NCBI GenBank assembly: GCA_964396245.1
Contig: CAYNEO010000029.1
Location: forward strand, 1-43,016
Source of the DNA: CAYNEO01 sp964396245
Lineage (GTDB): Bacteria; Zixibacteria; MSB-5A5; GN15; FEB-12
DNA length: 43,016 nt
Direction: 5' to 3'
The notes beneath the pieces were generated by a model. That model did not search any database. It was given only the letters and a program-made list of their open reading frames with translations, and had not been told where the DNA came from. Shown here piece by piece: positions 15,455-23,559 of this stretch. The translations under genes and the position numbers were made by a program. Each line of letters begins with the position of its first letter. Position 1 is the stretch's first letter.

Positions 15455-16165
15455 ATGAAGATCAGTGACGTGTTTCTCGATGCCGGCGGCGTTTTGCTCG
15501 ATGAGACGGATGAAGAGACGTTTCGCGGGAAACTCGCGGTGAAAGCCCTGAAAGAAGTCATCCCCGATTATAATCACGAGATGCTTCAGAAAGACCTGAA
15601 AGAATCGGTCGCATCATTTTCACCGCATACGTATCAATATGTCTTCTGGAAACGACTTGGACGAGATCCCGGGCGTTTTGATGACATCTACCGACCCTAC
15701 CGGGAGAAATGGCTAAATAACCGGCCGGCGTTGCGTTTGATGGACGGAATCATCCCGGAACTGAAGGCCATGTCACGATATTTCCGACTCGGGATAGCAG
15801 GGCAATACGGTCCGGTGCTTCTGGATACGCTGAAGGCCAACGGGGCACTTCGGTATTTCAGCTGTCAGGCGACACAGGATGATTTTCCGATAACAAAACC
15901 TGATCCGCGCTATCTCGAGTTGATACTTCAAACTTGTGCAAGCAGACCTGAATGCAGTATTATGGTGGGCGACCGGGTCGATAATGACGTTGTGCCGGCG
16001 AAGCAACTCGGGATGCTCACCGTGCGGATTCGGACCGGGCTGTATCGGGTGCAGGAGCCGCGAATTCCATCGGAAGTTCCCGACCGAGAGCTGGACAGCG
16101 TCGTTGGACTGGCGGACACGGTTCTGGAGCTCGCACAATCAGCAAAAAAGAACCCGGATTCATGA
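15455..16165 (+). CDS. Degenerate HAD-superfamily protein
   Basis: The ATG at 15455 begins the conserved strand. The 236-residue protein is a HAD-like Rossmann fold. Motif I is V-F-L-D9-A-G-G-V, so the second Asp of D-x-D is replaced by Gly, as in some D-A-G-G-T subfamilies. Motif II (LGIAGQYG, about 112-119) lacks the usual Ser/Thr. The motif III lysine (K148, I-T-K-P-D) and motif IV (G-D-R-V-D-N-D, 172-178) are intact. The nucleophile remains, but general acid/base catalysis may be lost. Its stop overlaps the next start by 4 bp. Confidence 0.85.
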   Translation: MKISDVFLDAGGVLLDETDEETFRGKLAVKALKEVIPDYNHEMLQKDLKESVASFSPHTYQYVFWKRLGRDPGRFDDIYRPYREKWLNNRPALRLMDGIIPELKAMSRYFRLGIAGQYGPVLLDTLKANGALRYFSCQATQDDFPITKPDPRYLELILQTCASRPECSIMVGDRVDNDVVPAKQLGMLTVRIRTGLYRVQEPRIPSEVPDRELDSVVGLADTVLELAQSAKKNPDS

Positions 16166-16779
16166 GGATAAGAGAAATGAGGGTGGGGCAGTGGATTGCC
16201 TCTGGTATCGTGGTGCTGCATCTGGCGCTCATGGCCGGAGCCTGCAGTAAATCGGCAGGTCTGACAGAACGGGTGATGGCGTATCAGAAGGCGTACGACG
16301 AGCATAATGTCGAAGAAGTGGTCGGGATGTTTACGGGTAACGCCTTCTACGAAATTGTCGGGAGCATGAGATTGCAGGGCAAAAAGGAACTTCGTGATCT
16401 CGTTGAGTATAACGTTGCGCTGAATGTTCACCTTGATGTTACCAATCCCCAGGCGACCGGCGACACAGTATTCTGTAAGGTCGCTGAGATAAATGATTGG
16501 CTGACGGTAGCCGGTATCGATACTGCCCGTTTCGACGCAAGGTTCGTGTTCGAGGCCGGCAAGATCGATCGTATAATCGCCCGGCCGTCGGCGGCGACCG
16601 CGAAAGCCGTTCGGGACATACTCATGCCGCTCACCAGGTGGGCATCGGAATACCGCCCTGATCTGCTACAGGATGTCATGCCGGACGGTACCTTTGCGTA
16701 TAACGCCGTTACCGCCGAAAAGGCCCTGGCCTTGCTGATTGAATGGCAGGATGCTACTTCGGCCGATTCTTTGCCCTGA
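16162..16779 (+). CDS. NTF2/SnoaL-like lipoprotein
   Basis: The start overlaps the HAD stop in an ATGA, which implies translational coupling. The 205-residue product has a signal peptide with lipobox L-M-A-G-A-C-S. An NTF2-like domain follows: AYQKAYDEHNVEEVVGMFTGNAFYEIVGSMRLQGKKELRDLVEYN is the typical DUF4440/SnoaL helix-strand opening. The C-terminal 60 residues are helical and beyond the standard domain. The ligand is unknown. It is one of several envelope NTF2-like proteins in this window (see 14181 and 19898). Confidence 0.8.
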   Translation: MRIREMRVGQWIASGIVVLHLALMAGACSKSAGLTERVMAYQKAYDEHNVEEVVGMFTGNAFYEIVGSMRLQGKKELRDLVEYNVALNVHLDVTNPQATGDTVFCKVAEINDWLTVAGIDTARFDARFVFEAGKIDRIIARPSAATAKAVRDILMPLTRWASEYRPDLLQDVMPDGTFAYNAVTAEKALALLIEWQDATSADSLP

Positions 16780-16831
16780 TCGAACCCGCCGCGCATAACA
16801 AATGTACAACTCATTATAACTTGATACTGAT

Positions 16832-17551
16832 ATGAAAAAACGGGCATGGAAAGGCAAAAGCCTTTCAGTTGATATTCTGTTTACGGCCGCCGGCGTAGCG
16901 CAGCAAATCTGGATTGAACATGGTAATCGTGGCGTGCTGGTGGATGCCGGGGACGGCACGCTTCGGGACCTGCTGACGAATAATCACCACTGTGAGTCCG
17001 TCGATGGCATCCTGATTACCCACGGTCATTTCGATCACATGGGCGGGATCTACAGTCTCCTCGGGTTTATGCGAATGACAGGCAGATCAGAGGCTTTGAT
17101 TGTCGTTTTTCCCGTGGGATGCAGTGAGGTTGTCGAGATCGTGAGAACCTTCGAGTCACTCTACGCGGACACGGTGCCGTTCGCAATTGTGATGCGCTCC
17201 GTAGAGGACGGTGATGTCGTGGAGATCGGCGATATGCAAATAACCGCGCGAAAGGTCATCCACTGCGGGAGCATTAGTGGCGCCGGTATTCTCGATCCGA
17301 TTCCGGCAGTTGGTTATCGCGTTGTCTGCGAGGGTGAGACAGTCGCGGTCACGGGTGACACGGGTGACTGTCCGGCGGTGCGTGAATTGGTCGCCGGCGC
17401 CGACCTGGCGATAGTGGAGGCGACATTCACTGATAATGATGAGATTGAACCGGGCACGCTCGAGAGAGTTCATCTCGACACGCGCCGCGCCGAGGTGATA
17501 GGGTCTCTTGCCCGGGACTACATTCTGGTGCATAGACATTTACAGTTCTAG
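16832..17551 (+). CDS. MBL-fold metal-dependent hydrolase
   Basis: The 239-residue protein has the metallo-beta-lactamase metal motif H-G-H-F-D-H at residues 64-69 and V-D-A-G-D-G after the second strand. Later metal positions are probably the His in VIHCGS, the Asp in TGDTGD (near 170) and the His in LVHRHLQF at the C-terminus. It resembles the RNase Z/arylsulfatase-like group in architecture but is short. It is likely a zinc hydrolase of small esters, phosphodiesters or RNA. It precedes the VOC-nitroreductase gene by 26 bp and may be co-transcribed with it. Confidence 0.87.
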   Translation: MKKRAWKGKSLSVDILFTAAGVAQQIWIEHGNRGVLVDAGDGTLRDLLTNNHHCESVDGILITHGHFDHMGGIYSLLGFMRMTGRSEALIVVFPVGCSEVVEIVRTFESLYADTVPFAIVMRSVEDGDVVEIGDMQITARKVIHCGSISGAGILDPIPAVGYRVVCEGETVAVTGDTGDCPAVRELVAGADLAIVEATFTDNDEIEPGTLERVHLDTRRAEVIGSLARDYILVHRHLQF

Positions 17552-17577
17552 TTCATCATAATTGAGAAAGGGAGCGT

Positions 17578-18420
17578 ATGTCAGGGATCGTTTTTTTCCG
17601 CACGGGAATGCTGCAGGAGTTAAAAGAGTTCTATACCGAGACAATAGGGTGCTCCGTCTGGCTGGAGCAGGCCGATTGTATCATTCTTCGCCACGGCAAC
17701 CTGATATTCGGATTGTGTAAACGGGATAAGGTCGACGCCGCCAAAGAGGGACTGATTACATTTTTCTACGACAGCAAACGGGCGGTCGACGCCATGTACA
17801 CACGGCTGAAAGATACGGCCGAATCAGAACCGGCGGCCAGCGAAAAGTACAAGATCTACCAGTTCTTTGCCGCCGATCCCGAGGGGAGGAAACTGGAGTT
17901 TCAGTGGTTCAATGACCCGGTCAGCGGTCACCTCTCGGGGGTGGAACTGATGCGTCAGCGTCGAAGCGTGCGCGACTACCGAAAAAAACAGGTGCCGGAC
18001 GGACTGATCGCGAAAATTATCGAAGACTGCCGCTTTGCACCAAGTTCGATGAACGCGCAATCGTATTATTTCAAAGTGATCAAGGACAGAAACCTGCTCG
18101 AATCACTTGGGATCGTCAAAGGACAGAACAGTCGTCCGATTCTCGAGGCGCGGACGGCGGTCGCAGTCTGCGCTGATCCCAAACTCTCCAGGCAACCCGA
18201 TCAGGATGCGTGTATTGCTACCTATCATCTTATGCTGACAGCGTGGTATTACGGTCTCGGCACGTGCTGGATCGGCGACATGAATACCGACCGGGTCAAG
18301 AAATTGTTGAAAGTGCCCAGGGATCATTATGTCGCGACGGTCACGCCTCTTGGATATCCCAAAAGACTCCCGGTCGAAGCTCCGGATCGAAAAGACAGCT
18401 CCTGGTTCCTTCGGGAATAG
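17578..18420 (+). CDS. VOC-nitroreductase fusion protein
   Basis: AAAGGGAG lies upstream of the ATG. Residues about 1-112 form one VOC module (FFRTGMLQELKEFYTETIGC ... FFAADPEGRKLEFQWF). Residues about 120-280 form a nitroreductase domain with the FMN-phosphate motif R-Q-R-R-S-V-R-D-Y, the A-P-S-S-M-N-A-Q loop, and a C-terminal GTCWIGDMNTDRVKKLL. The nitroreductase part would bind FMN and reduce small electrophiles. The fused VOC part could bind or present the substrate. The two domains usually occur as separate genes, so the fusion is unusual, although the reading frame is continuous and clean. Confidence 0.85.
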   Translation: MSGIVFFRTGMLQELKEFYTETIGCSVWLEQADCIILRHGNLIFGLCKRDKVDAAKEGLITFFYDSKRAVDAMYTRLKDTAESEPAASEKYKIYQFFAADPEGRKLEFQWFNDPVSGHLSGVELMRQRRSVRDYRKKQVPDGLIAKIIEDCRFAPSSMNAQSYYFKVIKDRNLLESLGIVKGQNSRPILEARTAVAVCADPKLSRQPDQDACIATYHLMLTAWYYGLGTCWIGDMNTDRVKKLLKVPRDHYVATVTPLGYPKRLPVEAPDRKDSSWFLRE

Positions 18421-18583
18421 GAAGTGTCGTCGAGATGGCTCGCGCGATGCCCGGCCGCCGACATTTCTGCAACTGTTGTTGACACGGTACGTAGTCAGTA
18501 TGTAATTAGCCGGGAGCCGGTACTTGAATCTGTCATTTCGTTATTGCTGTGGTTAACGAGCAACACGTCCGGAGATGAGTAAC

Positions 18584-19837
18584 ATGGATCGGATCAAGAA
18601 AATCCCGTTCAAAGATTATGAGGCGTTTGCCAGAATAGCCATCAAGGCTTATCCGCCGATTGTCACTCCTTCAGAAGATGCAGCGCAAAAGTTCGCCGGG
18701 CAAATGATAAAGCAGCAGCAAGGAGATCGGACGGTTACGGCATACGGGTTATACCGGAAGCAGAAATTGCTCGGCGGATTGCGTCTGCATGACTTCCAGA
18801 TGACCATGTATTCCACCATTGCCCCTGTCGGGGGCGGCGGTTTGCTTGCGGTCGATCTCGTTCACAAGAAGGAACACGTCGCCCGGGACCTGATGATATT
18901 CTTCCTCGAGCATTTTCGTAAGCGAGGTTATCCCCTGGCAACCCTCTATCCTTTCAGGCCGGATTTTTACCGACAGATGGGTTTTGGCTACGGACCGAGG
19001 CTAAATCAATTCCGATTCAACCCTGCCGACCTTCCGCCGGGACACGAAAAGAAACATATCGTGCCGATTGGAAAGGAAGACGTCGCTGAACTTGCAAAAT
19101 GCCATGATCGCATCGCCGCCCGTACACACGGGATGATGAAAACATCCAATTTTCAGATTGAACGATTGTTACGTCCGATCAGGACAATGGTGGGATATAG
19201 AAAGGGCAGGAGGCTTCTCGGCTACATGGCGTTTACCTTTCAACCATATAATAAGGATAACTTTGTATCCAACGATCTTGTGATTTCGGAATTCCTATAC
19301 CAGGACCGGGAGGTCTTTCACGAGTTCATGGCCTTCCTCAGGTCGCAGGCGGACCAGGTCCGGCACATTGTCTACAACACCTTCGATGATTATTTCCATT
19401 TCTACCCGGTCGACCCGCGCGATGACTCCGACAACATGATCGCTCCCGTGTATCATCAGAGCAACGTGCAGGGCATCGGGATCATGTATCGTGTCATAGA
19501 CATACCACGCCTGTTTGAAGTTCTCAAGGATCATGATTTCGGCGGGCAAACGCTTCGTGTCAAGATGACGATCGCCGACAGTTTTTTGCCGGACAACGCC
19601 GGGACCTGGGTTATCCATGCCCACAAGGGCAAGGTCAAATTGAAATCGAGCTGCGCCGATGCCGATGTCGAGATTAAACTTGATATCGCGGAATTCTCAT
19701 CGATGATTATGGGCGTGATCGGTTTCGGCGATCTCTATCGGCTCGGGCTCGCCGAAATCTCCGATACGGGGCGGGTGGTGGCAGTGGACCGCTTGCTGTT
19801 CTCCGGGCAGAAGCCGATTTGCACGGCTCAATTCTGA
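18584..19837 (+). CDS. Eis-like GNAT acetyltransferase with SCP2-like domain
   Basis: ATG at 18584 is preferred because GGAG is 9 nt upstream; the ATG at 18575 is directly adjacent to it. The 417-residue protein has the Eis-family layout. An N-terminal GNAT domain contains V-T-A-Y-G-L-Y-R, GGGGLLAVDLVHKKEHVARDLM and GYPLATLYPFRPDFYRQMGFGYG. A second GNAT-like part follows, then a C-terminal sterol-carrier-like domain (WVIHAHKGKVKLKSSCADADVEIKLDIAEFSS). Relatives acetylate amines on aminoglycosides or peptides. The normal C-terminal carboxylate position appears to be F rather than the usual aromatic/acid pair, but the register is uncertain. Confidence 0.87.
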   Translation: MDRIKKIPFKDYEAFARIAIKAYPPIVTPSEDAAQKFAGQMIKQQQGDRTVTAYGLYRKQKLLGGLRLHDFQMTMYSTIAPVGGGGLLAVDLVHKKEHVARDLMIFFLEHFRKRGYPLATLYPFRPDFYRQMGFGYGPRLNQFRFNPADLPPGHEKKHIVPIGKEDVAELAKCHDRIAARTHGMMKTSNFQIERLLRPIRTMVGYRKGRRLLGYMAFTFQPYNKDNFVSNDLVISEFLYQDREVFHEFMAFLRSQADQVRHIVYNTFDDYFHFYPVDPRDDSDNMIAPVYHQSNVQGIGIMYRVIDIPRLFEVLKDHDFGGQTLRVKMTIADSFLPDNAGTWVIHAHKGKVKLKSSCADADVEIKLDIAEFSSMIMGVIGFGDLYRLGLAEISDTGRVVAVDRLLFSGQKPICTAQF

Positions 19838-19897
19838 TACCAAACCGCTGACAACAGGCAGCGGATTGTTCATCATATAAGCGACAGGGAGCTCACT

Positions 19898-20371
19898 ATG
19901 ACTTTTCGTATTCTGGCCGGTGCGGCCCTAATTCTGCTCGTGGCCGGATGCAGCAGGAATATCGACACGCAGGCCGAAAAGGATAGGCTGATCGCGACTG
20001 ATCGTGAATTTTCGGCAATGTCGGTTGAAAAAGGGACGGTGGCAGCTTTCATGTATTACGCCGCCGACAGTGCGGTCATGTACCGCAATCGATCGATGCC
20101 GGTTTCAGGCAAGGACGCCATCCGCGCGCAGCTGGAGCAGGAAGCGGCAACCGGCGGGACGCTTTCCTGGGAACCGACGTTTGCCCGGATTGCGGAATCC
20201 GCGGATCTGGGGTACACGCTGGGGACGTGGAAGTACTCGCTGGTCGATTCCCTCGGGATAGAGCAGGCGGCAACGGGATACTATGTGACGATCTGGGAGA
20301 AAACACCCGAGGGGAACTGGCAATGGATTTTCGACAGCGGTGTTTCCGGTCCACCGCCGGAAGAGCCGTAA
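19898..20371 (+). CDS. DUF4440/NTF2-like lipoprotein
   Basis: AGGGAG is upstream of the ATG. The 157-residue product has a signal peptide with lipobox L-V-A-G-C-S. The mature part is a DUF4440 domain: L-I-A-T-D-R-E-F-S-A-M-S-V-E-K-G is the conserved helix opening, then FMYYAADSAVMY, then SADLGYTLGTWKY and GYYVTIWEK, and QWIFDSG near the end. It belongs to the NTF2-like superfamily. It is probably surface- or periplasm-tethered, with an unknown ligand. A weak 6-bp hairpin (19845-19864) separates it from the previous gene. Confidence 0.88.
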   Translation: MTFRILAGAALILLVAGCSRNIDTQAEKDRLIATDREFSAMSVEKGTVAAFMYYAADSAVMYRNRSMPVSGKDAIRAQLEQEAATGGTLSWEPTFARIAESADLGYTLGTWKYSLVDSLGIEQAATGYYVTIWEKTPEGNWQWIFDSGVSGPPPEEP

Positions 20372-20484
20372 ACGAGAGGCTCGCGCGGGAGAAAAGCCTT
20401 GCGCCGCGCGGCGCGACTTCGTAAGGTGCTCATAGACCCGAGAGGCGGGAGATTCTACTATTTGTATGGAACCGGACGGGGTTA

Positions 20485-20513
20485 TCGACATTGAAGTAGT
20501 ATGTAGTTATAAA
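20485..20513 (+). promoter_or_regulatory. Promoter of the FKBP gene
   Basis: TCGACA (20485-20490) and TATAAA (20508-20513) each match five of six consensus bases with a 17-bp spacer. The leader would be about 113 nt. Upstream, GCGCCGCGCGGCGC (20401-20414) is a 14-bp palindrome in the gap after the lipoprotein gene. Confidence 0.55.
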
Positions 20514-20632
20514 CGCTGAAATATTGCGCAAAGTTGTTAGTGTGCACGCTGATATGGCGCTTCGACCGAAAGAGTGTTAGTAGCGGGCACCGCTTCACCG
20601 ACTTTGGGTGATAACCAGACCAGGAGGATTTT

Positions 20633-21061
20633 ATGCCCGAGGCAAAAAGCGGTGATAAGGTGAAAGTTCACTACACCGGAAAACTGGAAGATAACACCGT
20701 ATTTGATTCTTCGAAAGATCGTCCACCCCTTGAATTTACAATCGGCAGCGGCAGTATCATCCCCGGTTTCGAGAATGCCGTAATCGGTATGCAAACCGGT
20801 GAGAGCAAGACCTTTACGATTCCGCCGGACGAGGCCTATGGCCAGCCGCGCGATGAACTCAAGATGGAAGTCAAAAAGTCAGACTTCCCTGAGGATATCA
20901 CGCCGGAAGTCGGCCAGCAACTGCAGATGAAGCGGGCCGACGGTAATGTCATCAATGTCGTTGTAGCAGAGATGGAAGACGACAAGGTTACTCTCGATGC
21001 CAACCACCCGTTGGCCGGCAAGACATTGACTTTCGATATCGAGCTCGTGGAAATCGCGTAA
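20633..21061 (+). CDS. SlyD-like FKBP-type peptidyl-prolyl isomerase
   Basis: CCAGGAGGA precedes the ATG. The 142-residue protein has the SlyD arrangement. The FKBP half contains V-H-Y-T-G-K-L-E-D-N-T-V-F-D-S-S and F-T-I-G-S-G-S-I-I-P-G-F-E-N-A-V-I-G-M, with G-E-S-K at the flap. The insert-in-flap chaperone domain is at about residues 70-120, and N-H-P-L-A-G-K-T-L-T-F closes the barrel. The His-rich metal-binding tail of Escherichia coli SlyD is absent. It is a cytoplasmic folding enzyme with chaperone activity and a single-gene unit with a terminator. Confidence 0.94.
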   Translation: MPEAKSGDKVKVHYTGKLEDNTVFDSSKDRPPLEFTIGSGSIIPGFENAVIGMQTGESKTFTIPPDEAYGQPRDELKMEVKKSDFPEDITPEVGQQLQMKRADGNVINVVVAEMEDDKVTLDANHPLAGKTLTFDIELVEIA

Positions 21062-21105
21062 CCGGTTCAGATCGAACCAATTCTGCGCTTATTGAGCCAA
21101 TTACA

Positions 21106-21129
21106 TAAACCCCCTTCACCGGGGGTTTA
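21106..21129 (+). terminator. Intrinsic terminator after FKBP gene
   Basis: TAAACCCCC pairs with GGGGGTTTA (9-bp stem, 6-nt loop). The downstream T-tract is interrupted. Confidence 0.65.
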
Positions 21130-21187
21130 CTTATTGGCAAGAATTCCGAAACGGGATAGACGTCGTGCCGCTGTCGGTCAACAAGGC

Positions 21188-21218
21188 AAAAAAAGACCCG
21201 GAGTTTTCACACCGGGTC
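21188..21218 (-). terminator. Minus-strand terminator of the cohesin-like gene
   Basis: GACCCGG (21195-21201) pairs with CCGGGTC (21212-21218). A run of seven A (21188-21194) gives a U-run on the minus transcript, so it terminates the gene ending at 21238. Confidence 0.85.
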
Positions 21219-21237
21219 CGTTTCAAGAGAAATTTGC

Positions 21238-21822
21238 TTATTCTTCTTTCGGAGTCGACATTTTCATCACGAAGGCAGGATAAATCTTTCCTGCAATCGG
21301 CGAGATACGCACGGTGTCGGGTGGGGTGCCCTGCACCGGGTCCGCAACCATCATCAGTGAATTGTTCGGATGAGTGGTCGTGGTATCGATTTTCAATTTT
21401 TCGATCGGTTTTTTGTCCAGTGATGAAATGTAGACTGTTGCCAGGGTATTTGTCCCGGGTTTCAGCATGCGCTTTTCGCCCGGCTTCAGGTTGGCAATCA
21501 GCCCGATGGTGAAACACTGGATAGCGGTATCGACACGAAAACTCTTGAAATCCCAGTTCGCGACAGCTTCGCCGGGTTTCATCGAGTCTGCGACGATTCT
21601 GGTAAGGCCTGCGTCGATTTTCATCGGGAGCGAGACTCCCACGATATCGTCGTCGTTGGCCGTCGACAGCGTTACTGACCAGCTATCCGGTCCGAGCTTC
21701 GTGACATTTGCGAACACCGTGTCAACCGAACCGAGCGAGTCGACCTGGGCCATGATGCCCGATGGCAGCAGCGCCGACAGGAGCAGCAGCGTGAGTATGA
21801 CAATGACAGTGCGTTGCTTCAT
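21238..21822 (-). CDS. Secreted cohesin-like-domain protein
   Basis: ATG at 21822 is chosen because GGAGG sits 7 nt upstream and the Sec signal sequence (MKQRTVIVILTLLLLSALLPSG) begins there; 14 residues further upstream are also open. The mature protein of about 170 residues is beta-rich, with VTLSTANDDDIVGVSLPMKIDAG, an L-K-P-G-x-N-T-L-A-T-V-Y-I strand, and HPNNSLMMVADP ... KIYPAFVMK. The last region resembles the cohesin-like half of the protein at 105-956, but this one has no dockerin repeat. An extracellular or periplasmic location is expected. Confidence 0.7.
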   Translation of the reverse strand: MKQRTVIVILTLLLLSALLPSGIMAQVDSLGSVDTVFANVTKLGPDSWSVTLSTANDDDIVGVSLPMKIDAGLTRIVADSMKPGEAVANWDFKSFRVDTAIQCFTIGLIANLKPGEKRMLKPGTNTLATVYISSLDKKPIEKLKIDTTTTHPNNSLMMVADPVQGTPPDTVRISPIAGKIYPAFVMKMSTPKEE

Positions 21823-21882
21823 TATTGATCCTCCAACATCCTCTCGCGTGTATATCTTATACAATCGAGCTAATTAATGATC

Positions 21883-23388
21883 CTATTGCCGGGTTTCTTC
21901 CCAGTCAGGTTCCGGTTCCGGCTTGGTGATTGCCGCTTTGGCGGCGGCGATCAGCGAGTCGGCTGTTGCCGGCTGTTTCAGACGGTCGCGGTATACCTGG
22001 GCGGCCGTCACAATCGCTTTCCGACCGATATCGGTTCTGGGGAATTTGGTATATATCTCGGTGAGTGTCTCGGCAGCCTGCGGCCACTGCTTGAGTTCGC
22101 GATACAGCTCCGCCTTGAACATCAGCGCCTTGCCTTCCACCTCGGTACCCGAGCCTCGCGAGGCCACCTCGTCGAAATAATCTTCTGCGCGCTGGTACCA
22201 GAGGTTTGATTCGTCGGTCCGACCCATGTCTTTGAGCTTTCTCGCGAGGTACAAATGGGTCGACATAGCTTCGGCGGACCCATCGTACTGCTCGATAAGA
22301 TACTTGTATTCGGTTTCGGCGCGCTCCCAGTTGCCTTCCAGGTCAAATGAGCGTGCTTTGAGATACTGCGCCTGGGCGTTGGCGAGATAATAGCCGGGGT
22401 AGCGGTCCTGGAGGTCGACAAGAGTCCGGCGGGCAGCCTCGTATTGGTCCTTTTGCATCTGTGCCAGGCTCTCTTTGAACAGGATAAGGGGCCGATATAA
22501 TGTATCCCGGCCGCTCAGGTCGGTGTATATGTCCTCATATAACGCCAGGGCAGTGTCCGGTTTCTCGAGATGAACGGCGTAGATATCTGCAACCCGCAGG
22601 CGGGCGTCGAGAATCGTCTGACCGGTAGTGTCGGTCAGCTGACGGAGTTCGGCGATTGATCTGGGCCACCTTCGCGTATCGTAATACAGCCGGGCAAGGT
22701 TGGCGTGAGCGCCGGTCGCCATCTTGGTTTTCGGGTACTCGTTCACAATCCTCCGGTAATAGTCCTCCGCTTGATCAGCGAACCTTACCGCCATTGCCGA
22801 GTCGCGGGTCATGCTGGCAATCTGGAATTTGAGTACCGGCAGATCAAAAAGGTTTTGAACCACCCCGCCCTGATCGTCGATGGGTGGATAGTATGTCTCG
22901 ATGGCGTAGTTGTAGGTGGCGAGAGCGCTGTCCCATTGTCCGGTAGCCTGGAGCGCCTGCCCGTACTGCACCGTGGCTGTCATACGTTCACCGCGGGACA
23001 GGGCCGCTTTTTGCATAAGGTGATCGATGAGCGTGACGCACGTGTCGTATTTGCGGTCCGAGAAGAACAGCTGGCAGACCCTCATGGTCGACCGAAACGC
23101 CAGGGTGCTGAGTTCGCTGAATTCAGTCCGGTAAAGGGACGAGTCGACATTTCGGAGACCTTCAAATGCCTGGTCGGCTGCCTCGGCGTAGGCAATCCGA
23201 AGTTTTCTCACCTGGTCCGGCGTTGTGAGTTCCGGCTTGATCTCGAGATCGGCGGCCATCCGTTCCGCCTGCGTGTACTTTTTTTCCGTCTCGTAGCGAT
23301 ATTTCATCGCTTCATTGGTGGAGCAGGCGACAATGATAAGGAGAGCGCACGAGACCAGCGCACCCGGCAAATGTAGAAATTTACGCAT
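21883..23388 (-). CDS. Tetratricopeptide lipoprotein
   Basis: The 501-residue protein starts with a signal peptide and lipobox (LLIIVACS). It consists of repeated helical hairpins of TPR type across residues about 60-490. Examples are ALSRGERMTATVQYGQALQATGQW, QAEDYYRRIVNEYPKTKMATGAHANLARLYYDTRRW and AERETEYKYLIEQYDGSAEAM-like segments, in the style of the YfgC/BamD outer-membrane assembly scaffolds. It probably mediates protein-protein contacts at the envelope. The C-terminus is acidic (EPEPDWEETRQ). It is upstream of, and on the same strand as, the cohesin-like gene, 60 bp away. Confidence 0.85.
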   Translation of the reverse strand: MRKFLHLPGALVSCALLIIVACSTNEAMKYRYETEKKYTQAERMAADLEIKPELTTPDQVRKLRIAYAEAADQAFEGLRNVDSSLYRTEFSELSTLAFRSTMRVCQLFFSDRKYDTCVTLIDHLMQKAALSRGERMTATVQYGQALQATGQWDSALATYNYAIETYYPPIDDQGGVVQNLFDLPVLKFQIASMTRDSAMAVRFADQAEDYYRRIVNEYPKTKMATGAHANLARLYYDTRRWPRSIAELRQLTDTTGQTILDARLRVADIYAVHLEKPDTALALYEDIYTDLSGRDTLYRPLILFKESLAQMQKDQYEAARRTLVDLQDRYPGYYLANAQAQYLKARSFDLEGNWERAETEYKYLIEQYDGSAEAMSTHLYLARKLKDMGRTDESNLWYQRAEDYFDEVASRGSGTEVEGKALMFKAELYRELKQWPQAAETLTEIYTKFPRTDIGRKAIVTAAQVYRDRLKQPATADSLIAAAKAAITKPEPEPDWEETRQ

Positions 23389-23510
23389 ATAGTACTGTTA
23401 TCGGTCTGAAGGTGTTCATTATTACTTGCTGGTAAATATAGACTTTCCTTGAGATAGGACAAGTCAAAATAATTCCCGCCGGATCCGTCATGTTGGATCA
23501 AAGGGAAAGA

Positions 23511-23537
23511 AAAAAGCCCGCCAGGGGCGGGCTTTCT
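23511..23537 (-). terminator. Terminator of the PEP-CTERM gene
   Basis: AAAGCCCGCC pairs with GGCGGGCTTT (10 bp, 3-nt loop), with A-rich sequence on the left side giving a minus-strand U-run. It lies 22 bp beyond the stop at 23560. Confidence 0.85.
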
Positions 23538-23559
23538 CAAATTTCCGTAGAGATTCGGT

